Source of the DNA: Corticium candelabrum
Taxonomy: Eukaryota; Porifera; Homoscleromorpha; Homosclerophorida; Plakinidae
NCBI RefSeq assembly: GCF_963422355.1
Contig: NC_085101.1
Span: forward strand, 2,954,502-3,018,501
DNA length: 64,000 nucleotides
Direction of reading: 5' to 3'
Shown here: one piece after another, positions 1 through 22,956 of the stretch
Layout: each line of letters opens with the position of its first letter
How positions within the stretch are numbered: position 1 is the stretch's first letter
Position numbers and translations under genes: made by a program
The notes under the pieces: model-generated
Seen by the model: the letters and a program-made list of their open reading frames with translations, nothing else
Told to the model about the DNA's origin: nothing
Databases searched by the model: none

Positions 1-1489
1 TGTGTGTGTGTGTGTGTGTGTTTGTTTGTTTGTTTGTTTGTTTACATATTTTTGTGTGTGTGAAGAGTGAAAGCAGTCGGGTGAAACAAACTTATAGCTT
101 TGCACGCGCAAACTAAACGAATCATTATTCAATGTGTGGATCAAATGCCAAATCAACTATGTCTAGACTCGAAAAGCGGCCATACCACGTGACTGAATAA
201 AACACTATGATTTGTTCGTCGAAGACACATTACAGCAACTTGACTGACACTCTATGTCAACTTCGTCTGCAGTGTCAAATCCAGAACTTCACTGAAAGAG
301 GGCACGAAGAGGTAAATGTCATCAACGTTATGACGTCCTTAGACATTTGCCATGTAACTCAACATCAATTGCAAGAAAGGCACAGTTTTCTAGGCATGGA
401 GATATATACGTACGTTAGTTAGTATCTAGTGCTTTACTGCAAGTTCATACAAATTACTTTTCAATCGAAGAACTGCTAACGTAAAGCATGTGGGACCTGG
501 AGCCGAAGAAATGCTGATCATTTGCAGTTGCTCTATATATGCACAAGCTGCCATCCAATTATATTACAAGAAACCATGCAACGCAGTAAATGTAGCAAAT
601 TGTGTGAACAGTCAGCAGGAGCTAAAGGGGACTTGACATACTACCTACTGTAAGCAACAACATGGAATTTATTTGACACTCACCAACTATATACCGTCAA
701 AACTAACGTCACTTCAAAGCTTATTTGGTTCTGCATTCAGGAGATGAACAACTAGCATTCCTCTCGAATTCCTCTGGGCATGCAAACAAGTCAATGACAG
801 CAGTCCAGTTTAAAGGAATGTCCTTAATACATTATTCAGCCCGTAAACAAGAGGTTTAGGGGAGAAGGTAAAGAAGGTTCGAACAAAGAGCCAGCTCAGG
901 TCTGCTTTTGATCCAATACATACTGGCGCGTAGCACGATGTCCTTTAATATATGTCAATATTGTTTCATTGTTACGAAAAATTGGTACAAACTTACTTGA
1001 ACTTTCTTTGAGCAAGAAGCGAAACTGACGCAATTCACGAGACGGGAGCTCGTGACTCATAACTTCTACTAATACGGGTACTAACTAATCAAGTTAGTGC
1101 ACAGTAGAGTAAAAGTGCAATTTCAGAGAATATATTCAAACAAGCATAATTTGTTTAAAGTTGTAAATCTGTAATATAACATTGGTCACCAAATGACCAT
1201 TTTCTTAGCGCATGTTTTTTAATTCTTGATTATGGTATTTAAAATTATATTTTTGAGTTAATTAACATCCAATATTCAAAAAACACGTGCTAGAACAATT
1301 GGGAGTGCACGCGAGGAGAGAACTGGGTACGAGCCCTTACATTTCTTCTCATATTTAAAATTTAAATTCTAGTATATAAACATGTATATATATAATTCGA
1401 AAGACCCCAAAGACAACGTGATGCGTTTGTGACGTCATTGGTATAAGCCGTTGAGTCGTGTGTGTGCGTGCGTGCGTGCGTGCGTGCGC

Positions 1490-1553
<64 letters not shown>

Positions 1554-1868
1554 CGCGTAATGCCAGAGGAGACACTGACTCTCTAGCTACGAAGACAATA
1601 GTGTTGCAAAGGCTAGACTCTGCAATTGCTCAAAACAATGCTTTTCTCAACCAGCTTGTGTCAGCCTCTGAAGGGGGCGTGAGGCACGTACCCCATGCCT
1701 GAATCCGTTTGGCATCGTCTACAACACTATCAGAAATTTGTCCACATAAGTACCATAGTACATAAAACAACGTCACAATTTAATCAATCATTAGCAAACA
1801 TGACAGTCTAGCAAACAACTAAGCAACTGACGTCATATCCTGCATTTATTGTCAAGACACGTTGAAGT
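1..1868. other. Non-coding flank downstream of dispanin 1
   Basis: Starts with (TG)n and (TTTG)n at 1-44 and holds a (TGCG)n/(TG)n microsatellite at about 1460-1551. Short open frames here, including one at 207-422 and one running through the microsatellite at 1451-1702, show no recognisable domain or splice context. A polyadenylation-type signal for the minus-strand dispanin lies at 1845-1850 (AATAAA on the minus strand), about 20 bp past its stop codon. Confidence 0.6.
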
Positions 1869-5163
<3,295 letters not shown>

Positions 5164-5498
5164 TATGCAACAATCTACAAATAAACAAACAAACTACTGC
5201 ATTCATGATCAATCTTTGTCCATGCGATTTATGGTATAAAGACCGCCCATGCACACCTGACCTGTGCGTAAAGATATGTAACACACTAAAATTATTCAAT
5301 AAGGTGTAATGTACGCATGTACCACACAAAAATGGCAATAGGGTTCTTTGCAAGCTGTGGAGGGGACCAGGCTTCTCTCAATTTTGAATTTTAGGCATCA
5401 CCTCGGCTACATAACACGATTGTTTATGGGGTGGCAAGTAAATAAAACCAAGTAGCTACTGAGTTAGTTCTGCATGGACGCTCAAATTTAAAATACTG

Positions 5499-5588
5499 TG
5501 TAGCCTCGCGTAGTCAAACCCTCTCCCGCGTGCTGTCCACATACACTTAGGGGTACGCGTGATAAAGTCTGGCTACACGAGACTGTTG
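5499..5588. mobile_element. Short foldback element of the CTCGCGTAGCC family
   Basis: About 90 bp starting CCTCGCGTAGTCAAACCCT and ending AGTCTGGCTACACGAGACT, which are inverted copies of each other. Related ends occur at 22138-22243 and 63034-63794, and one end at 32462. Confidence 0.65.
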
Positions 5589-5664
5589 TCGTGTGCAGAG
5601 CTATTTAGATATAGCTCTGGTCGTCTGTAACGAGTTGCAGACGCCTCAACACAGGGCCTCGCCC

Positions 5665-5776
5665 CAGTGTGGTTGCAGGCCTGGATGCACAGCCATCGCC
5701 ATTACATGTACTACAAAGCACTGTGGTGATGGCGGTGCATCCGGGCCTGCAATCACAGTACATCTGGGGCGAGGCT
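5665..5776. mobile_element. Short palindromic MITE
   Basis: Arms of about 47 bp (GCCTCGCCCCAGTGTGGTTG and its near-complement GGGGCGAGGC at the right) enclose a short loop. A half copy of the same arm occurs at 35158-35215 and 51595-51655, just upstream of the CARD-GTPase start codons. Confidence 0.7.
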
Positions 5777-6225
5777 ACTCAAAAACACCCATGCAAGTAA
5801 ATCTACTTACAATGGCTTCGCCACTACTAACTAGAGGAGAAGTCTGAACTTAACTAGAATGAGTAGATCTTACGAAGACAAATCGATCAATGTAGATAAG
5901 TTACTCCGTTGTTTTCGCTTTTGTGTACGTGAACGAGCGATTTTGTCATATGTAACGCCCACGCGGGTGTTCTCTAATCGATTAAGCTCCGCCCACTGGA
6001 AACAAATCTACGCGTCTAGGGATGAATGTTACGGATATGTCAAAATGTCGAATGTGAATGCCAAAATTATAAAGATCTGCCTTCTTGCTCTCAGTTCTTC
6101 CTCTCTAAAGTAAAATGGTGTCGATAGAGCGGTTTTCCCGCCAGACTTTCAAGCAGAACTCCTCAATACTACCGCATATCTAGAAAACGCGCTTGTGCTT
6201 GAGTATCTCTTCATCCTTGTTCTTT

Positions 6226-7217
6226 TAATCTCAATATTCAATTCTATTAAAAATTAAAATTGACTGATTGACAAACTATAATTATCTGCGGATTATAATA
6301 AATATTGAAAACATACTTAATATCTAACCAATTTCTATTTCAATGCAATGCAATATTGAAATTGCAAGCACGTTAGTTTAATTTTCAATGTTAAATTCAA
6401 TAATCAATTTAAATTTAATGTAATTTTAAATTTTATTTTTATTTTTAATTTAAATTTTAAAAATTAAATTTTGAATTTTGAATTTGCATGGCCAATTGGT
6501 CCATTCCATTTTTAATTTTTGAGACAAATTAAAAATTGAATGTCAAATTAAAAATTGACTGGCGTTGTTTGCTCTTACCTGCGAATTTTCAACACTTGCT
6601 GTGCCCACTGTGGACTCGGGCCCGCCACACGCGGGGAAGTCCCTAAAGGCTGTATAAAGGCTTTCTTATAACAGGCACCCTAGTGGATACAACAAGCTAC
6701 GACGTGTTAATTAACATGCGTACATCTCTAGACAACAATGTATTACAACAACGTGTAGAGGTGCCTGTACAGGCCTGTAAGAACCTTATCATAACACAAA
6801 GTGTTTACCTGTGAATTGTTGATCTGTTGTATCCACTAAGGTTAGTGCCTCTAGGAACTTCCCCGCGTGTGGCGGGCCCGCGTCCACAGTGGACACGGCA
6901 AGTGTTGAAAATTCGCAGGTAAAAGCAAACAACGCCAGTCAATTTTTAATTTGACATTCAATTTTTAATCAAAATGTACTTTTTAAAATTTAAATTTAAA
7001 ATAAAAATAAAATTTAAAATTAAATTAAATTTAAATTGTTATTGAATTTAACATTGAAAATTAAACTAACGTGCTTGCAATTTCAATATTGCTTTGAATT
7101 GAAATAGAAAATTGTTTAGAAATTAAGTATGTTTTCAATATTTATTATAATCCGCAGATAATTATAGTTTGTCAATCAGTCAATTTTAATTTTTAATAGA
7201 ATTGAATATTGAGATTA
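6226..7217. mobile_element. Large AT-rich palindrome (foldback element), 992 bp
   Basis: The left arm from 6226 and right arm ending 7217 are near-perfect inverted copies of each other over about 430 bp each. Ends read AATCTCAATATTCAATTC and its complement. A GC-rich island (CCGCCACACGCGGGGAAG) is kept in both arms, around 6630 and 6870. The central part includes ACAACGTG-type sequence near 6755. No open frame. Lies between dispanins 1 and 2. Confidence 0.85.
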
Positions 7218-7317
7218 CAAGCAACTTCTAGGCTATTTTCAATTTCTAATTCAATATTTATTCAATTGTTGAAAATGAAATGGACGAAATGGTCACGCAC
7301 CCTGAGGTCACCCGCTG

Positions 7318-7472
7318 ACATCAATGAGCCGACGAAACGACATCAACCAGCCGACGAAACGACATCAACCAGCCGACGAAACGACATCAACCAGCCGACG
7401 AAACGACATCAACCAGCCGACGAAACGACATCAACGAGCCGACGAATCGACATCAATGAGCCGACGAAACGA
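7318..7472. repeat. 22-bp minisatellite, about 7 copies
   Basis: Tandem unit AGCCGACGAAACGACATCAA plus CC, with point variants at both edges. A frame across it gives a repeating ETTSTSRRNDINQP-type peptide, which I regard as an artefact of the repeat. Confidence 0.93.
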
Positions 7473-8566
7473 CTTTTGACACACATGGCGCGCCATATTC
7501 GATTGGGCGCTCTTCCAGCTTCTTCCAGAAGAGGCTCCGTACGCGTGTGCAAGCTCCCTTCCAACTTCTAAAAGAGCCAGCTCTACCAACTCTACAGCTC
7601 GTTGGAAGAGCACGCCCCTCTCCCAACCTCTGGCAGCTCGTGCGCTGGTAGAGGTTGGTAGTGGTGAGTACTTTCCAGACTCTGTTTGAAGCGAAAGCGC
7701 CCCTAGTAGAAAGTACATTCGTCTAGCTACTCTACATACGAAAGACGTGCAATCTAATCATGCTAATGCTATCAGTCCATTTCTAACGCATTCTGTGGCG
7801 CACTACTACGACATAGCAATACGTACACTGGCATTTACCATGCATACGCCGCCATTAATCCTTGCTACGCGCCATAATACACCAAAAATAAATTGACTCA
7901 CACGATTTACTTGAAAGTTGATGAGCAAGAAGGACGAAGAAGTCTGCAATTACACAGTAAAATAAATCACATGACAAACGTCACGTGACACGAGCATGAA
8001 TAATCCACTCCTTGTATAACCTCAGTGACTCCTGTCCAAACACCCAAAAATACGATATTTTATAAAATAATTTCTTGTAAACTCCTTGGTCCTAAAAGTC
8101 GTTTAATATTAGTAACTGAGCTCAAATTGAACATGGCCTCTTAATCCTTCAAATTGATATAAATGTATGGCAGTACATCCTCATCGTGACTGTCAGCTAT
8201 CATTACAATAAGACTTACATGTTAGAGTAATCATCAATTTAATGTATGCTACCAATCCAATGCACCTTCGCGGTCCACATAAATTCATTCCACCCCAACA
8301 CTTCTACGATCTCTTCCAGATTTGCCTCCCAAATCAAGTACGTATAAATAACTATTCAATTGATGCTCTACGTGCATCACAAATAGACAAATCTAGCTAT
8401 GAAGAATAAAGCTACCACAGTAGACACTAACTACCAAAGCACCGAGTAAGAATTAGAACAACTAAAAGCAGCAGAATCAATACACAATGACAGTCAATGC
8501 AACAGCTAAACAGCATCCAGTATACTGCAGAAAGCTCAAGTCCTACCAATGCTTTCGTATGACAAT
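7473..8566. other. Spacer without recognised genes
   Basis: Unique-looking sequence between the minisatellite and the stop codon of dispanin 2. No homology or splice-consistent exon was recognised on either strand. It probably includes the promoter region of dispanin 1 at its far left and the 3' UTR of dispanin 2 at its right. Confidence 0.4.
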
Positions 8567-15693
<7,127 letters not shown>

Positions 15694-17272
15694 CTCGACA
15701 GTCAATTCAGTCGTTACTTTATCGCACTAACTAAACAAATACAGCAATAGAAACCAAGACATCTCATGGGTGATTAGGACGTCAAAAAACGGAAGAAAGT
15801 CTGTTACACGAAAAGGTGAAAGGAGACCCCACACACATCGATGCGTTTTTTAGCAATGATACTTGTCACAAATACCGTAAACGCCTGTTCGTCCTCTCTA
15901 AACGCTTCGGTCGACTTGAACTTGAACGCAATACGCTATCTTTAGCCCTTCGTCTGTCACATGACCAGAATCGTAAACATTGTCCCGTATAACAGGAAAC
16001 ATTCAGCCAAGTTTCAAAGGTGAGTAAGCCTTTTCGTTTACGTAAGTGTAGGAAGCAGCGATCACGCGTCTGACCAGATTCTTCACGGATGTAACGATCG
16101 GAAAACAGCGTACACGTCTAGAAACTAGAGAATGTTAATTTCGAGTGGGCTCTGCTCCGTGTCTGCCACTGTACATCAGCTTACAATCAGTTTTGAGCAA
16201 CTGGGTGTTTTGACAGCTTGCATGGAAGCCACCTCGTAGCTGCAGTTCGAGTGAGGAGACTATTTTTGTCGACTACGTGTCCATAAGAATAGAATGTGAT
16301 CTCTTTCTACTTTACCAAATATCCGATTAGATTACCAGGTCGGTTTCTACTACTGTGACCCTTGGTCTTCTAGAAGTGGTAGGAAGTTTGGTCTCAAGCT
16401 AGCGGATCTGCGGAAATAGTAGGTTTGTATAGCTATACAAACCGTCTAAATGAATTAGCGCCGTGTGGTTTGATCATGGAGAGATGAAAGGAACGACCTT
16501 TTGTGTCAGAGGACGAAGGCTATGTAGAAGAAACGGGCCACTTCTTATCTCGTGTGCTGTCTGCGTCAATCGGCGTAATAGTCTAAAGCTAAGAGTTTCT
16601 ATGAGACAATTTAGATTTATTTTATCACGTGACTGTATATTGGGACCACTGATATCTGTCACAGTATACGTGCTCTATAATATTACATCTATAATATACA
16701 AGGTCAAAAGCGTTTGCTCGCTGCATCACCCTTGAGAGCGTTTTCTTTCTGTTGGAGACATCTTGTTTCTGCAATTTTCAGCTTATGATTGTATTGGAAA
16801 CAATTTTGAAGTTTCTGAAATATGGATCAACATTTTAGTCTATCTAGGCATATTCACACGCTGTATTATGCTCCCAATTGGGTTTCTTAGTGGGTATAAG
16901 TTGCAATCATTTTTCTTATTGTCATCCAGAAAGGTCAATGTATGCAGTGTTGGGTGGGTATGTCTAACCTGACCTTAGGCATAAGATTCGAACAATGACT
17001 TCTGTTGGACATTTATAGTAGGGTTTTCTTCTGTCTGTTTTGTGGTACATTTTTCTTAATTCATCTCTGCATTTCATGTTGTCTTAGTTGTTTGTCTTTT
17101 TGTTGTTGTTGTTGTAAAATCTAGGAGCTGTAAGAGTTTATTTTCTGGCTTGGCATTGAGCACAGCTAGATAACTTGTCCTCTCTCTGAGAAGATTTTCT
17201 AATCTGTGTGTTACCTCTTCTGCTTGCCTAGCTGCCTTCTTTATGTCTCTGCTTTCGGTCTGTTTGAGCTTC

Positions 17273-17335
<63 letters not shown>

Positions 17336-17371
17336 ATGCGTGCGTGCGTGCCTGCCTGCGTGCCTGCCTGC

Positions 17372-17426
<55 letters not shown>

Positions 17427-17583
17427 AAATGAGACAAAGATGATACACCTTTTTACAAACATTATTCTTGCGATGGTTTCCCCCGATTTTTGATGTGCTT
17501 GATTTGTTACTTTTTGTATTTTCAGTGTAAATTGACTTTCAAGAATTTAGTTTGTTTTCCTCAGAGATTGTGGAAGGAAGATT
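15694..17583. other. Divergent intergenic region between dispanins 2 and 3
   Basis: Head-to-head spacer of 1.9 kb between the start codons of dispanin 2 (minus, 15693) and dispanin 3 (plus, 17584). It should hold promoters for both. I found no clear TATA or interferon-type element. It contains a (TG)n/(TGCG)n microsatellite at 17275-17425, and a possible 5' UTR acceptor (TTTTCCTCAG) ending at 17564 just before the dispanin 3 start. Confidence 0.5.
17275..17425. repeat. (TG)n with (TGCG/TGCC)n core microsatellite
   Basis: Two TG tracts flank a TGCG/TGCC core at about 17335-17375. About 160 bp upstream of the dispanin 3 start codon. Frames across it are repeat artefacts. Confidence 0.96.
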
Positions 17584-18268
17584 ATGGACACGTGTCGTCT
17601 GGTTGCTAATGCTGAAGAACTTACAAAACAAGATGTGGGCCAGCTGGATTGTGGTATCTTATGTATAGTAGTCATGCATCAATGAAATTTGTCTAATGTA
17701 TATTGTTTGTATCATACTTGAAGATCCTCCTGCATATGTTGTCGATGATGACACCAGCAGTTCTCTGTGGAGCAGTCCACCACCTGCATACACATCCAAT
17801 ACTCCTCCCCCGTACTCTTCATTGCCATCAGTCATGGGCAAGACTGCAATCATGACTGAAACGTCTGGAACCCCAGTTTTCAGACGACGTGTAATACAAT
17901 TCAATCTATTACTCAAAATTAGTTATTTTGTAGTATAATGTTGCAGGTTTTACGTGTGTCTGACAACAGCCCGATTAAAGACTACATGTGGCTCTCTGTG
18001 ATGAACATGTTTTTCTTCTTTCCTTTGGCTGTTGTTGGCGTCATGCTGTCACTGAAAGTACTACCAAAGCTAACTGATATGCAAGTTGGTGTTTATCAAC
18101 TATCGTGTGTAGGTTCGAGATTGCCTTGGTTCCAGAGATTTCATTAGAGCAAGGGAGGTCTCGCGAACTTGCTTCTTAGTCAACATGATTGCGACTGTCA
18201 TCGGAGTCATGACTATTATTGGGATTATTGTCGGTGGCATGGTAGGCTTTGAGCCAAGAGATGTGTGA
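17584..18268 (+). CDS. Dispanin/CD225 (IFITM-like) membrane protein 3
   Basis: Compact four-exon gene: 17584-17653, 17724-17890, 17947-18057, 18113-18268; 167 residues; introns of 70, 56 and 55 bp in phases 1, 0, 0. The N-terminus starts MDTCRLVANAEELTKQ and continues into a proline-rich tail with three PPxY motifs (DPPAY, PPPAY, PPPY), potential docking sites for WW-domain ubiquitin ligases of the NEDD4 type, as known for IFITM3. Exon 3 is the CD225 core (DYMWLSVMNMFFFFPLAVVG), but the usual cysteines before the proline are replaced by phenylalanines, so palmitoylation at that site looks lost. Exon 4 holds VRD...RD.IRAREVSRT and a glycine-rich second helix (GVMTIIGIIVGGMVG). A possible AATAAA cluster lies near 18645. 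Confidence 0.85.
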
Positions 18269-18848
18269 AAACACAAACGATGGCACATCAGTGACGTCAT
18301 CCATTGATAATTTCTGTGCATGAATTTCTTTGTAAATAATGGTATTTGTATATTAGGTATTTTAGCATTTTGAAATTTGTGTTTTGTAAGCTTCAGTTAT
18401 TCTACAATTTCTGTTGTTGATTATTTACTGTCTAGTATATGGATAATATAGACTACTAGCAGTGGCTAGTTTCTCTGAAAAGGTACATTTTGTCTTGATT
18501 GACGTACTGATCAAACCTGCTACTAATCTTTACTGTATATGAGGCAGGAATCGAAGGAATACATACACCATTACTTTGGACATATCAGACTGATCCTAGA
18601 GAAGACTGAGGGATACATAGAAGATACCAGAAACTTCTCACACAATAAATAAATATAAATTAATTAAATAATAATTGATTAAGGTGAGGCATGCTAAAAT
18701 AGAACATCTAATTAGGTAATGAGGGAAGAAGCCTATTTGTAACACCATTAGTAACATCTTGTAGTGTAGCTTCTAGACATTATTTGCTTTCTCGAGTTTT
18801 CTTCGCACGTGACCTGACAGCAACAGTTTGCGCCTGTGCATTCTGACG
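18269..18848. other. Spacer between dispanins 3 and 4
   Basis: About 580 bp holding the 3' UTR of dispanin 3 (AATAAATAAATA near 18645) and the upstream region of dispanin 4. A TTTCTCGAGTTTTC sequence near 18788 is AT/GC palindromic but does not match a strict interferon-response consensus. Confidence 0.5.
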
Positions 18849-21019
18849 ATGGCGTCGGGCTCGACAGCTCTGTTGAGCAACGAGTCAGGTGAGAGTGACG
18901 ACGAATTTGTAGAGAGCAACGAGCGCGGAAGCAACCGTTTAGGACAGAATGTCGAGAATGGCGCCATGCAATCGACGGAACATGCAATGAAACAATTCAG
19001 TGTGAGTTCTAGAGTTGTTTCTCCTTTGTCTCCTTTGTGGGGGACATTTGTTTTGGTTTGCAATTGTCTCGTACGCGTGTAGACAGAAGACGTTGAAGAG
19101 CCAACATCTCAGGACTATTTCTTCTTGTCGCTATTCACGACGATTTTCTGTTGCCTACCTTTGGGTATCATCGCCTTGATATTTTCAATGAAGGTAAAAA
19201 AAGTCACGATGTCCTCGTGTTGCATAATTACTACTACTACTATATATATATATATATATAAACATTTATTTAATTAATTGTTGGTATCATTATTGTGCAT
19301 GAAATCTGATGACAGTGATGTCCACAAAAGAAAAGAACGAGTTTTGTTTGCGTAGTTTGGTAGCAAGATAGTTCGAGAGAAACTAACAGTTGGGCTTGGA
19401 TTGTAGGATACCTGTCTTTATTACATGAGACCACTGCAGCAATATTTGTCCCTAGCTGCAGTGATTACTGATACCCTGAATGATTATTGCATTACCCAAA
19501 TATTAATTATTTATGTTGTGCTGATTGCATACTCATTAGGATTCAGTGGACAACAGCTGTGTGTAGCAGGGACTAAATTTGTTGGCTGTGTTCATATGTT
19601 TATACAAATTTAATTAATTAATGTTTGGGTTATATGGCTGTAGGCTAGGTTGTGGACCTGGCAACCAAAGTTGTCATTGCTATACTAGCAAAGAAATCAG
19701 ACAGCTAGCACTTAACTAACTGCTAATGCCTGAATGTATATACTCAGCATATATACTCAATCACCTTCATTACAGTATTCGCTACAGCAATGTATGTTTA
19801 CATTTGTTGCTATGGACTACGTGAATTGTAATGTGCTGTGCAAAGAGAAAGCAGAGTCATTGTTAGATGCATGTCCATTGTTGACTGAATCTATACCAAT
19901 CTACCTTGACTGATGATTGACTTTTATTTTTATTTTTCCATTATACACACATAACTGGGAGTACTGTAGTCAGCAGCTTACCTAATCAAGAATTTGTAGC
20001 GGAGGTGAAAACAGTAATAGTTACACAGTAATTTGATTAATATTATTTCTCAGTATTAATGTCAATAGCTAAGTCTGTATAAAGAGACTCTTTGCTTTCA
20101 AATCCAGAGGATTAGGAATGGCATTCAGGTTGCAGGGGCCCAACCTCAATGCATGGTATTGCACATTCCTAACCCAAGGAATGTCACACATGTACATGCA
20201 CATTGCACTAATGACATTACCTACACTAATTATGCCACTAAAATCTGGCACACACATACAAACTGCGACAATTAGAGCAGATGCAGGCATGTAATTATGA
20301 GGGGTTGGGGGGAGGGGTGAGAACAAACCGACCCACTTCAGTTGGAGGTCCACTTGTACAGTACAATACCTCTGCATGTACACAACAGATCAGACTCAAG
20401 GGCGTATCAAGAGATGCAGCCTGGAGGCACAAACTTGTAATATATATATTTTTTCAGTGTGACACGTGTATAAATAAATATAAATTGTAATTCATACACA
20501 CTCTATGGTTCGTTATTAGAGCTTTAGCAGTCTCGTTGTATTACACAACAATTACACTACTCGTATACCCAACCACACAGATTTGTCTGACAGCAGCAAT
20601 TCTCGAAGTTTTCGTTTGGCAATGTAATCCAAGGGGCATGTGCCTCCACTGCCCATCCTGGATCTGCCTCTACTGATTCTGCATGCACTATTAGCATCAG
20701 CTGTATACAGAAGCTGCTGTAGCACTGGCTTGGGTCCCACGTTCGAGATGCAGATTTAGATTCCAAGACTCTTTGGCACGTAATATGAAGTGTATATGAA
20801 GTGTAGATGTAATATATTTGTCTCTGAGCCAAGCTTCCAGGCAATTTCATGAACAGTTATCTGTTCGTTTGTGGCAGTATAACTCAAGAATGATTAGTGA
20901 CATATTGGACCTCGTGAGTGTTGACTATCTACCTAATTATTGTAATATTGCGACTTAGACTCTTTGTGCTTCCGTCCTTAGGGCGGATATGTGTTATCTG
21001 TGTTATCTGCATTATACAA

Positions 21020-21072
<53 letters not shown>

Positions 21073-21616
21073 ATGCATATATTTACAAATGTCTTCCAAT
21101 AGACATGGTAACTAGTAAATAGATTCACTAGAATAGAGATTGTTGAACTGACTGGGAGGTCCACTACAGCAATAAAAGAACCAACCCATAAAATGCCTCT
21201 GGTACCCCCTGAGATGTAAATTTAGCGTTTGCACTGCCATCTACTGGAGCTCCTCGTTTCCTTCCACTTGTAGCTTGTTTTCACAATCCCTATTCTATAT
21301 ATAGTGACCATAGGTTGCTGATTGGGAGCATGGCCCCTGTGGATCCTACACTTATGAAATCGATATTGCAGCAACGAACTACAATACAGATTTGAAACTT
21401 CATGTTTTCATATTTGATTTACACTTTACAATAATGACCAGTTGTTGCATTATGTGATCTTGATTGTTGTTTGTCTAGGCGGGCCGTCTGTTTCGGGCAG
21501 AAGATGAATACGGTGGACGACAACTTGCCATTGTATCAATGGCAATCAATACCATCGCTGTTGTGTGTGGAATTGTCATCATTGGTGTCTTGCTGATTTA
21601 TTTCGTTTTGACCTAA
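18849..21616 (+). CDS. Dispanin/CD225 (IFITM-like) membrane protein 4
   Basis: Three coding exons: 18849-19001, 19083-19193, 21479-21616; 133 residues; both introns phase 0. The N-terminal 51 residues (MASGSTALLSNESGESDDEF...) are acidic and serine-rich and lack PPxY, unlike the other three genes. Exon 2 gives EEPTSQDYFFLSLFTTIFCC and LPLGIIALIFSMK, a CD225 core with the CC pair kept. Exon 3 gives a diverged loop (AGRLFRAEDEYGGRQLAIVS) and a hydrophobic helix ending LLIYFVLT. The usual small phase-1 first exon is missing, so the tail has a different origin or has been remodelled. The exon 2 donor is AAG/GTAAAA; the 2.3-kb last intron holds AT repeats and a possible MITE. Confidence 0.82.
20396..20671. 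mobile_element. Possible hAT-like MITE in dispanin 4 intron
   Basis: The left end AAGGGCGTATCAAGAGATGC followed by GGAGGCAC resembles the reverse complement of the right end (GTGCCTCCACTGCCCATCCT then GGATCTGCC). This is like hAT termini with a GGATCCAGG core. No clean target duplication was found, so this is tentative. Confidence 0.4.
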
Positions 21617-22411
21617 TCAATACTGATGGATATAGTAGCCATACTCTCAGACAGTTGTATAGCAAATTTGCATTTGCTCTTAGATTATTACAGGACTCAT
21701 TGATTGATAGCAATCAGACACAGACAGTGCTGTGTTTCTAGTGTATTCCTCAACAGTTTGTATTATGCTTCGTCTCATTAATTACAACCTGTTCGTTTGT
21801 GAAAACTAAAATTGAAAATGTTGTTGTGTAAATGGTCCAATACCCTAAAATTAAAATAAATTTTCCAACCAAAACTCACTTTTTCTGCAAAAAAAGTTAA
21901 AAATCATTGACAAAAATTGCAAATTGAAATGGCCAGACAAACCAGGTTGTTCAACCTTCCGGCCATTACAATTTTCATTTGAAATTGAATTTTGAAAATT
22001 AAAAATTAAAATGGCCTGAAGGGTCACTGACCCTGGATTCTTTCAATTGCCATGAACTCATACTGGCATTGAAATTCAATGGTGGTACTGTATTTGGCTC
22101 TTATTGAAGTCGCAAAATCATTTTGAGAGATCATTTCATAGTCTTGCGTAGCCATACACTTCCTGCCTACATCATTCCGGCAGCAAGGGTTTGGCTATGC
22201 GAAACTACCGGAAGGGTCTGGCTATCCGAGACTAATCATTTACAGATGTTTGTCATTCTAACATTTGTAACTAAATGATTGAGGTTTGTGCCACAGCTGT
22301 CATTGAACTCGATCAAAATTGACCTTAACAGATACTGATATTTTTTAAAATTATATATTTCTATTTCTGGCATTCACAGCCAGTGTCTCATCTATACTAC
22401 TACAGCAGCAA
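21617..22411. other. 3' flank of dispanin 4 up to the duplication boundary
   Basis: Contains AT-rich sequence at 21800-22060 with AAATTGAAATGGCC / GGGTCACTGACCCTGGATTC motifs that recur, diverged, at 56140-56255, suggesting an interspersed repeat. It also contains the 22138-22243 foldback. No gene seen. Confidence 0.5.
22138..22243. mobile_element. Short foldback element of the CTCGCGTAGCC family
   Basis: About 105 bp, starting AGTCTTGCGTAGCCATACAC and ending GGTCTGGCTATCCGAGACT, with a second internal GGTTTGGCTATGCGAAACTA. The ends are inverted copies related to 5499-5588 and 63034-63794. Confidence 0.65.
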
Positions 22412-22644
22412 CTATGAATCCATATAGAGCTTCTGTGCCTGAAGACCTGCTGTCGATGCATGAGTATATCACCTAAACTGCAGACTTGAAAAAATTCAAT
22501 TGTTTGTTTAGCTATTCCTGTACGATAGACACCAAACGAATTTGTTCAAACTCAAATGACACATTTGAGGTAATGATAATTTGCTATAAGATTGATTGAA
22601 AACTGTAAACATATGATATGATCATATGATATTAAACGACTCCA

Positions 22645-22646
<2 letters not shown>

Positions 22647-22698
<52 letters not shown>
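22647..22698. repeat. (TG)n microsatellite
   Basis: TG repeat followed by TGCG units, 3' of the LRR gene. Unit B has a shorter version at about 39202-39222. Confidence 0.95.
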
Positions 22699-22703
<5 letters not shown>

Positions 22704-22956
22704 CGTGCACATGAAGGTGCATATGTGCGCCTATTCACAAACACTGTAACATGAATTCGTGGCCTCTTCTCACTACTCCTTACTTTTCTTACATCTACAG
22801 TATATCATCTGACTCCATGCAACCTGACAGTATCAATACAATGAAATCGTCATGGCAGAAATTTTACTACATGCTGCAGAAGCACAACCATCACTATTAC
22901 CTGTCTGACAAACTTCAGTTAACTTTACAAACGTCATAATATACTCTTCCTGTAAC

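Noticed and set aside
7209-7571. 120-residue frame with RRNDINQPTK repeats
   Set aside because: Crosses the 22-bp minisatellite and the end of a palindrome; no splice or domain support.
18780-18800. Interferon-response site upstream of dispanin 4
   Set aside because: TTTCTCGAGTTTTC lacks the 2-base spacing of GAAANNGAAA.
20069-20850. Minus-strand open frames in the dispanin 4 intron
   Set aside because: No domain, no splice context, partly within a possible MITE.
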